DNA of 64,000 nt from Gp6-AA40 sp035496255. GTDB lineage: Bacteria; Acidobacteriota; Vicinamibacteria; Vicinamibacterales; UBA2999. The stretch is from positions 23,118 through 87,117 of the forward strand of contig DATJEU010000050.1 of the NCBI GenBank assembly GCA_035496255.1. The letters are read 5' to 3'. Of the stretch, positions 50,740 to 58,964 are shown piece by piece. The translations under genes were made by a program, and so were the position numbers. Positions within the stretch are counted from its first letter, which is position 1. Each line of letters opens with the position of its first letter. The notes below the pieces were generated by a model. The model saw nothing but the letters and a program-made list of their open reading frames with translations. It was not told the origin of the DNA and searched no databases.

Positions 50740-53405
50740 GCCTTGAGCACCACCTCGGTGCGGTCGAGCGCGCGCGTCAGCGGTGACTGATCGCCGAAGG
50801 CGAGTCCGAGCACGTCGATGTCGTTGGTGTCGAGCACGACGTAGGATCCGCGGCGGAACCCGCCGAAGACCCGTCGCGAGACCTCGAGGTGCTGTGGCGA
50901 GAACTTCTCGCGATGCGAGTAGAAGGCCAGCGAGGTCACGCCGTAGAACGGCGCCAGGTACGACAGGCCGCCATACGTGCCAACGAAAGCGCGCGACCGG
51001 CTGATCACCTTGGTCTGGATCTCCAGGTTGTTCTTCGGCGTCATCAGGTGGTCGATGCTGTGCACGCGGCGGTTCGCGGGAATCTTCGGATCCCAGTGAT
51101 CGTCGATGTGCAGGTCCGGATTGAGCAGCACCACGTCGCCGGCCTCGCTCAACGCCTCGAGCAGCCGCGCGACGAAGATCTTGTTCTCCTCGTTATCCGG
51201 AAACGACTCGTTGAAGTAGAAGCGCACCGCGGTGTAGTTCTCCGGCAACTCGCGCGCGATGTCCGAGGTGTCGAGCGCCGGCAGCCGCTCGAACGAGGCG
51301 AACTGGTCGACGACGTTCACGGACATACGGCTCTTCCAGAACGCGTAGAAGAGCTGATACATGAACATCGGGTGCAGGTTGTCGCACTGCTTGCTGCCGA
51401 CCTGCTGATACACCACCTTGAAGATCTCGCGATCGAAATCGGTCAGCGCCAGGTGCTTCTGCTTGTTCTCCTGCAGGCGGTCGTCGTTCTTCTGGCGGAA
51501 CTGTTCGGGCGTATAGAAGTCGAACAGGTCGATGTAGTTCTTCGTGATGTTCCGGTACCAGACGCCCGCACCGCCACGCGAGACGACGTACATCCGCTCC
51601 GGATCGAACGGCCGATACGTCTTCACCCAGTTCAGGAACGGGATCCAGTACAGCAGCTCGAACCCGACTTCGCTCAACCACGGCCCGACGATGATCGGCT
51701 TGTCGCTCGCGGAGATGCGCTGCAGGATTTTCGGAATCGCGGCCATCTCCGCCGTCGCCTGATCGCCGGTCATCATGTCCGGCAGCACGCGCGGAACGAT
51801 GTAGCGCTGGGCGAATTTCTTGGCCGGCTTCCAGCGGAAGATCTTCGCGACCGTGGCGCCGAAGCGCTTCTGGATCAAGCTGCCGATCGTCAGCGGGCGC
51901 ATCTGCCGCTCGCGCTTGCGCGTGAGACGCGAGACGTAGCGCCCCAGCTTCATCCCCAACCCGATCGGGAACAGTAGACCGCGCACCACGTAGAGGCCGG
52001 CCGACGTTCGCTCCGGCGCCGGCTGCGGCGACGTGGCGAGCTCGACGATCGCATCGGCCAGGACCGGCGTCGCGGGTACGTCGAGGCCGCGCGGGCGCAC
52101 GAACGCCTGGATGAAATTGCGCAGGCGCTGTCGATCGTCCGCACTGAAATCCAGCGCCGTCGACAACTGCGTCGCGTGTTCGTCCAGCGAGCCCGCCATG
52201 GTCAGCAACCCGCCGCCTTCGTGCAGCAGGTAATGGAAGTGGAGCGTGCCTTCCTGCGTGCCCTGATATTCAGGCACGCGGACGGAAAACACCGGACGAC
52301 CGACGATCCCCGACTCGATCTGCGCGCTGGTGTTGATACCGACCGCGGCGACCGCGTGGTACATCGAGTCGTAGTAGTCGTTCTTCGTCCCCTGGTCCAC
52401 CGGGTTGGCGCCGCCGCGCGGCCACAGCGTGGCGTTCTTCAGCTCGCCCTGACCGAAGTCGAAGCGCTGCCACGGCTGGATGTTCTCGGGATGCGGACGG
52501 ATCAGGATGCCGGCCTCGCGCACGCGCGGGTCGGGCGCGGTGCGGACGGCGTGAATCCAGCGCGCGATGAACTCGGATTCATCCGGCGCGATGAATTGCG
52601 ACGAGCAGAGGTAGAGGAAGAACGGCTGCGCGGGGTCGAGGCCGGCCTTCGCGCAGAACTCCTCGCGCGTCGTCGTCGGCGTGCGGGCGAACCACTGGTC
52701 GTAGACCGTGGCGCCCGTCGCCACACAATGCTCCGGCTTCATGCCGTGCATCGTCACGGCTTCGCGCACCTGCGCGTCGTTCCAGACGAAGACGCGCTCG
52801 GGCAGGACGCGGATCAGTCCCTTGTTCGTGAGGTTGTCCCAACTGTGGACGCAGAGCGCGCTGTGGATGCCGAGCGCGCGCGCCGCCTTCACGTACTCGA
52901 CCTGGTCGGACCCGATGTCGACCAGCGGCGTCACCAGCACGGCGTCCGGCTGCTGGGCCGTGATCATCGCCGCGATCCACTCGTCGATCGGGATCGCGCG
53001 TTCGAGCACGTGCAGGAAGCTGCTGACCGCTCCGAGGCCCGCGCGGCTTCGGACCAGCGGCATGCGCAGGAAGCCGCGCAGCCAGCCGGGGATGCGCGAC
53101 GCCGCCCGTTCGCGCAGCGCCGCCGCGTCTCTGTATTCCGGCGTTTCGTACCGGACGTAGTCGGCGGCCGCGCGCACCGCGCGCGCCATCCCGAGCCAGA
53201 ATCGCCACGGCGTCTTCTTCCCGAGCTCGCCCGACGTGATGTTCGGATAGTCGTTCGTCAGCTCCCACAGCAGCCGGCCGTCACCCCACCGGTCCTGCAT
53301 CATGAACGCGAGATGGATGTGGTGACCGCGCTTCGCGAGCTCGACGATCGTCGAAGAGAAGTTACGCAGGGCGCCCGGATGGCGCATCGAGAAGAGAACC
53401 TTCAT
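50736..53405 (-). CDS. A+B fusion protein, putative bifunctional glycosyltransferase
   Basis: 889 residues. Residues 1-460 are domain A (MKVLFSMRHPGALRNFSSTI with KRGHHIHLAF; HSWDNLTNKGLIRVLPERV; VWNDAQVREAVTMHG; ILIRPHPENIQPW; VGINTSAQIESGIVGRPVF). A basic linker follows to about 555. Residues 560-889 are domain B (IIVGPWLSEVGFELLYWIPF, VVSRGGAGVWYRNITKNYI, VRFYFNESFPDNEENKIFV, HIDDHWD, VGTYGGLSYLAPFYGVTSLA). It directly follows the ABC permease gene. The fusion ties families A and B functionally. A chain-elongating pair acting before export is inferred. Confidence 0.7.
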   Translation of the reverse strand: MKVLFSMRHPGALRNFSSTIVELAKRGHHIHLAFMMQDRWGDGRLLWELTNDYPNITSGELGKKTPWRFWLGMARAVRAAADYVRYETPEYRDAAALRERAASRIPGWLRGFLRMPLVRSRAGLGAVSSFLHVLERAIPIDEWIAAMITAQQPDAVLVTPLVDIGSDQVEYVKAARALGIHSALCVHSWDNLTNKGLIRVLPERVFVWNDAQVREAVTMHGMKPEHCVATGATVYDQWFARTPTTTREEFCAKAGLDPAQPFFLYLCSSQFIAPDESEFIARWIHAVRTAPDPRVREAGILIRPHPENIQPWQRFDFGQGELKNATLWPRGGANPVDQGTKNDYYDSMYHAVAAVGINTSAQIESGIVGRPVFSVRVPEYQGTQEGTLHFHYLLHEGGGLLTMAGSLDEHATQLSTALDFSADDRQRLRNFIQAFVRPRGLDVPATPVLADAIVELATSPQPAPERTSAGLYVVRGLLFPIGLGMKLGRYVSRLTRKRERQMRPLTIGSLIQKRFGATVAKIFRWKPAKKFAQRYIVPRVLPDMMTGDQATAEMAAIPKILQRISASDKPIIVGPWLSEVGFELLYWIPFLNWVKTYRPFDPERMYVVSRGGAGVWYRNITKNYIDLFDFYTPEQFRQKNDDRLQENKQKHLALTDFDREIFKVVYQQVGSKQCDNLHPMFMYQLFYAFWKSRMSVNVVDQFASFERLPALDTSDIARELPENYTAVRFYFNESFPDNEENKIFVARLLEALSEAGDVVLLNPDLHIDDHWDPKIPANRRVHSIDHLMTPKNNLEIQTKVISRSRAFVGTYGGLSYLAPFYGVTSLAFYSHREKFSPQHLEVSRRVFGGFRRGSYVVLDTNDIDVLGLAFGDQSPLTRALDRTEVVLKA

Positions 53406-54277
53406 CCCAGCTTGTCGACCGACGCGGATTCAGCCTGGTTGAAGAACCAGATGCCGGTGATCGCCGTCACGACAATCGCGATCAGATGACCGACAATCGT
53501 GACCATCCTGATTTCGAGCGGCGTGCCGAGCGTGCCCAGGCGAAACAGTTCGATCGCCGACTCCATCGGATTCAGCGCCACCAGCGCCCGCGCCCACGGA
53601 TATTTGATCTGCGACAGCGGGTAGATCACCGAGCTGACGTACATCAGCAGCGGCATCGTGTAGCGGATACCGAACCGGAGGTCGCGGTAGCGCGCCTGCA
53701 GCACGGAAGTCCAGAGGCCGACGGCGATACAGAACGTGAGGCTGATCAGCACGGCCACCGGCGCCAGCACGAGGCGCGGCTCCAGCGGGATGTACCAGAC
53801 GCCGACGCGGTGCCACAGATAGACGTCGGAACCCACCAGTACCAGGATGAGGAGCGCGAGGAAGATGAGCGCAGGTGACACTGCGGCCACCGGCAGGATC
53901 AGGCGCGGAAAATAGACCTTCGAAATGAGCCGGCGATTCCGTTCCATGCTGCGCGTGATGAACAGCAACGACCGGTCGAAGAGAATCCACGGCGTCTGGC
54001 CGCACAACAGGAACAGGAAGTAGGGTGCGTCACCGCTCGGCTGCACATTCAGGACGCCGCCGAAAATCACCGTGTTCAAGCCCACCGGCCCGGCGACGCG
54101 GATCAGCATCCAGATCCAGCCGAACGAGCTGCGCCGGTACATCATCTGCAGCGTCCGCGCCGAGAAGTAACCGAGCAGCCGGCGGTATTCCCACATCTCC
54201 GCGAGACGCGCGAAGACGCTGTTGGTCTGCGGCTCGATCACCCATTCGGCGGTGGCCGCATCAGGCCCGTACGACAC
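53402..54277 (-). CDS. wzm: ABC-2 type polysaccharide export permease (Wzm)
   Basis: 291 residues from GTG 54277, which has a strong AGGAGG ribosome site 6 bases upstream and overlaps the ATPase gene by 17 bases; a later GTG at 54241 is weaker. Six membrane helices are expected; the N-terminal amphipathic stretch (LLGYFSARTLQMMYRRSSFG) and the loop FLLCGQTPWILFDRSLLFIT are typical of Wzm/TagG. The C-terminal end has LSQIKYPWARALVALNPMES, the conserved region before the last helices. With Wzt it exports a lipid-linked glycan across the inner membrane. Confidence 0.9.
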   Translation of the reverse strand: MSYGPDAATAEWVIEPQTNSVFARLAEMWEYRRLLGYFSARTLQMMYRRSSFGWIWMLIRVAGPVGLNTVIFGGVLNVQPSGDAPYFLFLLCGQTPWILFDRSLLFITRSMERNRRLISKVYFPRLILPVAAVSPALIFLALLILVLVGSDVYLWHRVGVWYIPLEPRLVLAPVAVLISLTFCIAVGLWTSVLQARYRDLRFGIRYTMPLLMYVSSVIYPLSQIKYPWARALVALNPMESAIELFRLGTLGTPLEIRMVTIVGHLIAIVVTAITGIWFFNQAESASVDKLG

Positions 54278-55571
54278 TGGCCTCCTCCTGACGGACCGTC
54301 CATTCCAGGTCCGGCGCAATCACGCCCTTGCGCTGCAGCGACGCGCCGCTTCGGCGCTGGCTGTTCCGCAGCGGACCCAGCTCCTGGTCGCCATACACGA
54401 TGAACGACAGGGCGCGGTTCATCACCAGCGCGTGCTCTTCGCCCTCGCCGCGAATCAGGGTGACGCCGACGCCGACGGTGTAGCTGGTATCTGCAAGCAG
54501 GTTGGCCGGAATCCTGACGAGCGCCTGGTAGTTGCGGTCGGGAAACACCTGTTCCAGTTCCGGCTGCGTCGAGCGGAACACCAGAACACCCTTACTGTGG
54601 AGCTCGATCGAGCAGCGCGCACGCGTCTTCGCGCGGTGCGTACGAAAGCGCACGCGGATGTACGCGTCCTCGGCACGCGGCGGCGCTCCGATCGGCCGCC
54701 CATCCGACGACAGCAGCGCCACCTCGGTGATCTCGCCGTATTTGCCGGCGTGGCTGCTGCCCTTGAAATCCTCTGTCGGCGTCGTCGCGGCAAGCGTTTC
54801 CCAGACGGCGTTCTGATATTCGGTGACCACTTCGTCCGGTTGTCCGTCGCGGTGCAGCCGCCCGTCCTTCAGCCAGATCACGCGATCGCAGATGCGCGTG
54901 ATCGCCTCCATGTCGTGCGACACGAAGAGCACGGTCAGGCCGGTACTGCGGGCGAGCTCGTGCACCTTGTGCAGACAGCGCTCCTGAAACGACGTATCGC
55001 CCACGGCCAGGATCTCGTCGGCGAGCAGGATCGAGGGCTCCATGTTGATCGCGACCGAGAATGCCAGGCGCAGGTACTGTCCGCTCGAGTAGAACTGGAC
55101 CGGTGAGTCGACCAGCTCCTGCAGTTCGGCGAACTCGATGATCTCGTTGAAGCGCCGGGCGACGACGTCACGCGGAATGCCGTTCAGCGCCGCGTTCATG
55201 TAGATGTTCTCGCGTGCCGACGCCTCGTCGTCGAAACCGGCGCCCATTTCGAGCAGCGACACGACGCGCCCGCGGCCATGCACGCGGCCGGTGGTTGGCG
55301 AAATCACCCGCGCCAGGATCTTCAGCAGCGTCGTCTTGCCGGCGCCGTTGGGCCCGACGATCCCGAGGACGGTGCCCGATTGGACCTCGAGCGATACGTC
55401 GCGCAGTGCCCAGAGCTCCTTCGAGTTGAGCAGCTCCTGGGCAAGCGGAATCGAGAAGAACGATCGCAGCCGATCGGTCCGCGACACCGGTCCTGGCGTC
55501 GTCTCGGTCGCGCGCCGAATCCAGTAGCGCTTGCCGAGGCCGTCGATAACGAGGTTGGAGGAATCGGACAT
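54261..55571 (-). CDS. wzt: polysaccharide ABC transporter ATPase with C-terminal extension (Wzt)
   Basis: 436 residues from ATG 55571; a longer frame exists upstream with no homology. The nucleotide-binding domain has Walker A GPNGAGKTTLLKILARV at about residue 72, a Q-loop, the signature FYSSGQYLRLAFSVA and Walker B SILLADEILAVGD with FVSHDMEAI. Residues about 255-436 form a beta-rich C-terminal domain (IRVRFRTHRAKTRARCSIEL), as in Wzt proteins that recognise the finished O-antigen terminus. This predicts an ABC-dependent export pathway in which chain capping signals export. It is the first gene of the long run. Confidence 0.93.
   Translation of the reverse strand: MSDSSNLVIDGLGKRYWIRRATETTPGPVSRTDRLRSFFSIPLAQELLNSKELWALRDVSLEVQSGTVLGIVGPNGAGKTTLLKILARVISPTTGRVHGRGRVVSLLEMGAGFDDEASARENIYMNAALNGIPRDVVARRFNEIIEFAELQELVDSPVQFYSSGQYLRLAFSVAINMEPSILLADEILAVGDTSFQERCLHKVHELARSTGLTVLFVSHDMEAITRICDRVIWLKDGRLHRDGQPDEVVTEYQNAVWETLAATTPTEDFKGSSHAGKYGEITEVALLSSDGRPIGAPPRAEDAYIRVRFRTHRAKTRARCSIELHSKGVLVFRSTQPELEQVFPDRNYQALVRIPANLLADTSYTVGVGVTLIRGEGEEHALVMNRALSFIVYGDQELGPLRNSQRRSGASLQRKGVIAPDLEWTVRQEEASVVRA
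54281..54289 (-). promoter_or_regulatory. ribosome binding site deciding the wzm start
   Basis: On the minus strand this reads AGGAGGAGG and lies a few bases before GTG 54277. It is the strongest ribosome site seen in the locus and lies inside the end of the ATPase gene. Confidence 0.7.
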
Positions 55572-55903
55572 CAGGGGATAGAGCTTCGCCCTGTCAGTCA
55601 CACGCCTGGACGCACGACTGCCGCGCATCGCTGACGCGATGGACACGGGCGCAGGCTTTCGTCATGACGCTGTTCGCGGGGCCTGTGTCACGCCGCAGAG
55701 AGGCGGCCGGAACACGGCTCACGCCTGTGCAGGACGCGGACAACCTCGACCGGGACGTGCCAGAGGGCAAATCGGAGAGGAAAGGCAGTGTTGTCGGAAC
55801 AGAACCCGTAAACGTGCGACAGTTTACAGCACGCTTTCGGCACAGGCAAGGAGAACGCCAGAGTTTCGGGCATTCACCAGATGTAGCCGCGCCCGCGCGA
55901 GGT
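55572..55903. promoter_or_regulatory. 332-base non-coding region upstream of the export operon
   Basis: No credible gene lies here; it separates wzt from the end of the FkbM-like gene on the same strand. It is the natural place for the promoter of the long run. The clearest signal is an inverted repeat, gtaaac (55808-55813) and gtttac (55822-55827) with an 8-base loop, a possible operator. No good -35/-10 pair was found on the minus strand. Confidence 0.45.
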
Positions 55904-56866
55904 TCAGGTGATTTCCACCAGCGGCAGGTTGGCCCCCGCGGCATAGGCAAAGAGGTCGTCGCCGGCGGCGATCAGGACATCGTGTTTTTCCTGGATGCGG
56001 TACGCGCGTGCCGGCTCGCACGCCGGAATTTCCGGCGCGACGTCGTTGCGCACGAAGAATGCGTTGATGCCCGACGGCTCGACCGCCACCAGGCGGTAGC
56101 CCTTGCGCGCCGCAAGCCGCGTCCATGCGGTCAACGAGGCGCCGTAATACATCGCGTGATGCCGGTGCCGATCGAATTGCGGATCGTACGGGACCGTGAC
56201 GGCACGATCGGGACCGAACATCGAGTTGTATTCGAGGATGACGATGCGTGGCGAGCACGCGTCCATCGCTTCCCAGATCCAGTAATCAACGCCGTCGAGA
56301 TCGAGACTGAACAGATCGATTTCGCCCGCTTGGCCGTTCGCGGTGATCAGCTCGTTGATGTTGTCGCGGGTGACCCAGGCGTGCACGGCGCGCACGCCGG
56401 GAAAGCGCCGACCGACCTGCTCCATGCGGGACGCGCCGGAGCCATCCACCATCAACCCGCTCCAGCCCCACTCGCGCGCGAAGAACGCGGCGTTGCCGCC
56501 GCTCAGGCCGGATCCGATCTCGACGAACCGGCGCGTGACAATGCCCGCCGTCTTGAGGAGGGCGATGGTGATGCCGTCCTCCTGGTTCTGCGAGGCGAGG
56601 CGGAACCGCTGTGCGACGAGTCGTTCCGGATAGGGAAGGTTGTCCCGATCCAGATACAAGTCCCGCAGAACTGCCTGCATCGCGGGCTCGAGGTGCCGGG
56701 TGCGCAGCCAGATTTTGTTGAGGGTCTCGAGCTGCCGCTCGATGCGTGTCAGACGTTTCGACAGCTCGGCGAGCTCGGCGTGCGTGCGTTCGCCCGCGAG
56801 CCAGGCACGCAGGCGCTGCCGGAAACTGCGAGTCGGCTGCTGAGGATTGCGCTGGTTGGTCGCCAA
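55904..56866 (-). CDS. FkbM-like methyltransferase, copy 1
   Basis: 320 residues if it starts at TTG 56866; no ATG is available before residue 63, so the start is uncertain. A basic, coiled-coil N-terminus of about 60 residues precedes QRFRLASQNQEDGITIALLK, a SAM site RRFVEIGSGLSGGNAAFFAR, DLFSLDLDGVDYWIWEAMDA and ILEYNSMFGPDRAVTVPYDP. It is clearly a paralogue of the gene at 62348 (same LEYNSMFGPDRAVT block). FkbM-like enzymes methylate sugars or lipids. It is divergent from a large membrane-protein gene. Confidence 0.75.
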   Translation of the reverse strand: MATNQRNPQQPTRSFRQRLRAWLAGERTHAELAELSKRLTRIERQLETLNKIWLRTRHLEPAMQAVLRDLYLDRDNLPYPERLVAQRFRLASQNQEDGITIALLKTAGIVTRRFVEIGSGLSGGNAAFFAREWGWSGLMVDGSGASRMEQVGRRFPGVRAVHAWVTRDNINELITANGQAGEIDLFSLDLDGVDYWIWEAMDACSPRIVILEYNSMFGPDRAVTVPYDPQFDRHRHHAMYYGASLTAWTRLAARKGYRLVAVEPSGINAFFVRNDVAPEIPACEPARAYRIQEKHDVLIAAGDDLFAYAAGANLPLVEIT

Positions 56867-56940
56867 CGGTTGGAATTATAGTTTCGGGTCCCCATGGAGC
56901 CCCGTTCGCAAGGTGCGCGCGCCGGGATCCGCTCCCACTG
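56867..56940. promoter_or_regulatory. divergent promoter region; minus-strand TATAAT
   Basis: The spacer between the FkbM-like and membrane-protein genes holds a perfect TATAAT on the minus strand (56880-56875), no clear -35 box, and only 8 bases to the proposed TTG start. This would give a nearly leaderless transcript, so the FkbM-like start may be further downstream. Confidence 0.4.
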
Positions 56941-58917
56941 ATGCCCACGCGGCTACGTAGTACTCGCCTCCAGTCGCCATCGAAGGGCCGTGCTGCGGAG
57001 TATGTCGTCACCATGGCCGTCCTGGCAGCGACGTTCCTCCTGCGCTGGATCACGCTCAACTTCGACAACGACTACTTCATGCACCTGGCCTGGGCCGCGC
57101 AGATGCGGCACGGCGAGTGGCCGGTGCGCGAGTTCGTCGAGCCCGGGTTCGTCCTGCAGACGCTGTTCAGCTATCTCGGGTTCGCGATCGGCGGCGACCA
57201 GCTCGTCGCCGAGGGGCTGATCGCCTGCGCCTTCATCGCACTCGGCGCGGCGTGTGTGGTCATGGCGGTCCGCCGCGCCGGAGGCGGGTTGACGCTCGCG
57301 CTCATCGCCGCTGCGATCGGCGTACTCGCCTATCCGCGCTCATACGCCTACCCGAAGGCGTTTCTGTATCCGGCGTTCGCGTGGGCGATCGTCGCGCACG
57401 CGCGGGCGCCGGGTCCACGCACGGTGACGTTGCTGGCCGGCATGACGGCCATCGGTTTTCTCTTTCGACATGATCACGGCCTCTGGCTGTCGGTGGCCGC
57501 CGTGGCGGCGATCGTCGCCGAGTACTGGCCCTCGTGGCGGCACGTGGGCGGCGCCGTAACGCGATTCGCCGCGATCGGTGCCGTGATCGTGTCGCCCTGG
57601 GTGGCGTGGGTCGCCTTCTCGGGCCACGCGACCGAATACGTGGACAACCTGCTCGAGGGGCAGTCCACGGTGACGTCGGTCCACGTTCCCGATACGTACC
57701 TGACGATCGATCGCTCGGCGCCGCTGGTCGCCGTCGCTCCCGTCGAGTACCCACGCATTGCCGTGCGCTGGTCGGCATCGCTGACACGTCACGATCGCGT
57801 GAGCAAGGAGCGACAGTTCGGCTTGGAGCCGATCGCCGGGAGCGGCGGCCGATACCGGCTGACGAACATCAGCCGAGCGAACATCCGTGCCCTGCTTGCC
57901 GACCCCGTCGTCGAGGATACGAACGATATCGATCGCCGCACGCAGCAACTGGCGGGCGGACGCCTTGTCGAAGCCTGGGTAAGACTGCAGCAGTACGTGC
58001 CGCTGGTGCGGCTGCGCCTGTGGCCGGGCGTGATCCAGCGCGCCAACACGCTGACCCTGCTTTCGCTGCTGGTGTTCCTCACACCCTGGATCGCCGCGAT
58101 CGTGATCACGGTCGATAAGCGGCACGTCCACGAACATCGGCCGGCGGGACCGGTCGAACGATGGCCGCGATCCGCGCTCATCGCCATCACGGTTCTCGCG
58201 ATTGCCGGCTATCACGGCCTGGTGCGGAACTCGCCGGATTCACGCCTCGGCGACGTCGCGTCGCTGACCGGAATCCTGCTCGCCTACCTCGCGTCGCGTC
58301 TATGGCACGTCCCGGGCGTGACTCGATTCCTGACCAGAACGATCACGATCGCCGTCATCGGTCTCGGCCTGCTGCTCTCGACATGGTTCGGCGAGATCTT
58401 CGGCAGGACTGGCGGGCTCGAGGCCGCGACATGGACACAACTCGGGACGCATGTTCGCGCCATCGCCGCGGCGTACGCGAAGCCGCCGCGCGAGACGTTC
58501 CTCGGGCCACGATCGACCGGTCTCGATCGACTCGCCGGCTGGTTGGATCGGTGCACGGATCGTGACAGCCGTGTCTTCGTGGTCGGCTTCGAGCCGCAGG
58601 TGTTCGTGCTCAGCGAGCGGCCCTTCGCCGCCGGGCTGGCGTTCGCGTACGAAGGCGCGAGCAACTCGCCGCGCAATCAACGGCTCGCGATCGAGCGCTG
58701 GTCGCGGCAGCGCGTACCCGTCGTGATCGCCGTGGCGTCAACCTGGGGGGAGTTCTCGCGCGACTACGCCTTGCTGCGGTCGTGGATCGATGAGCATTAC
58801 CGCCTGGTGGCGCAGTCGCCGTTCGAAGGCAACAAGCCGCTCGCGGTGTATGTCAACATCGCCAGTCCCGCGGTTGGGCCCGACGAGGCGACGGGCCTGC
58901 CCTGCTTCACGAGGTAA
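56941..58917 (+). CDS. large membrane protein, paralogue 2 of 3 (GT-C-like)
   Basis: 658 residues from ATG 56941; upstream in-frame codons overlap the divergent gene. The first loop DNDYFMHLAWAAQMRHGEWP with VREFVEPGFVLQTLFSYLGF matches paralogue 1. Ten or so helices cover residues 20-230 and 350-480. The soluble part has NIRALLADPVVEDTNDIDRR, and the C-terminus ends GLPCFTR, as in paralogue 3 (GLPCFAR). Glycan transfer or polymerisation outside the membrane is plausible but unproved. It is convergent with paralogue 3 across the IS110 region. Confidence 0.65.
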   Translation: MPTRLRSTRLQSPSKGRAAEYVVTMAVLAATFLLRWITLNFDNDYFMHLAWAAQMRHGEWPVREFVEPGFVLQTLFSYLGFAIGGDQLVAEGLIACAFIALGAACVVMAVRRAGGGLTLALIAAAIGVLAYPRSYAYPKAFLYPAFAWAIVAHARAPGPRTVTLLAGMTAIGFLFRHDHGLWLSVAAVAAIVAEYWPSWRHVGGAVTRFAAIGAVIVSPWVAWVAFSGHATEYVDNLLEGQSTVTSVHVPDTYLTIDRSAPLVAVAPVEYPRIAVRWSASLTRHDRVSKERQFGLEPIAGSGGRYRLTNISRANIRALLADPVVEDTNDIDRRTQQLAGGRLVEAWVRLQQYVPLVRLRLWPGVIQRANTLTLLSLLVFLTPWIAAIVITVDKRHVHEHRPAGPVERWPRSALIAITVLAIAGYHGLVRNSPDSRLGDVASLTGILLAYLASRLWHVPGVTRFLTRTITIAVIGLGLLLSTWFGEIFGRTGGLEAATWTQLGTHVRAIAAAYAKPPRETFLGPRSTGLDRLAGWLDRCTDRDSRVFVVGFEPQVFVLSERPFAAGLAFAYEGASNSPRNQRLAIERWSRQRVPVVIAVASTWGEFSRDYALLRSWIDEHYRLVAQSPFEGNKPLAVYVNIASPAVGPDEATGLPCFTR

Positions 58918-58964
58918 CGGAGGGGACGGAGGGAACGGCTGAACAGGAGATACCGTGTTGATTG

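Noticed and set aside
13281..55571. Horizontal island boundaries such as an integrase or attachment site around the glycan locus
   Set aside because: No integrase and no direct repeat at the edges were seen; the only mobile gene is the IS110 transposase, which lies outside the run.
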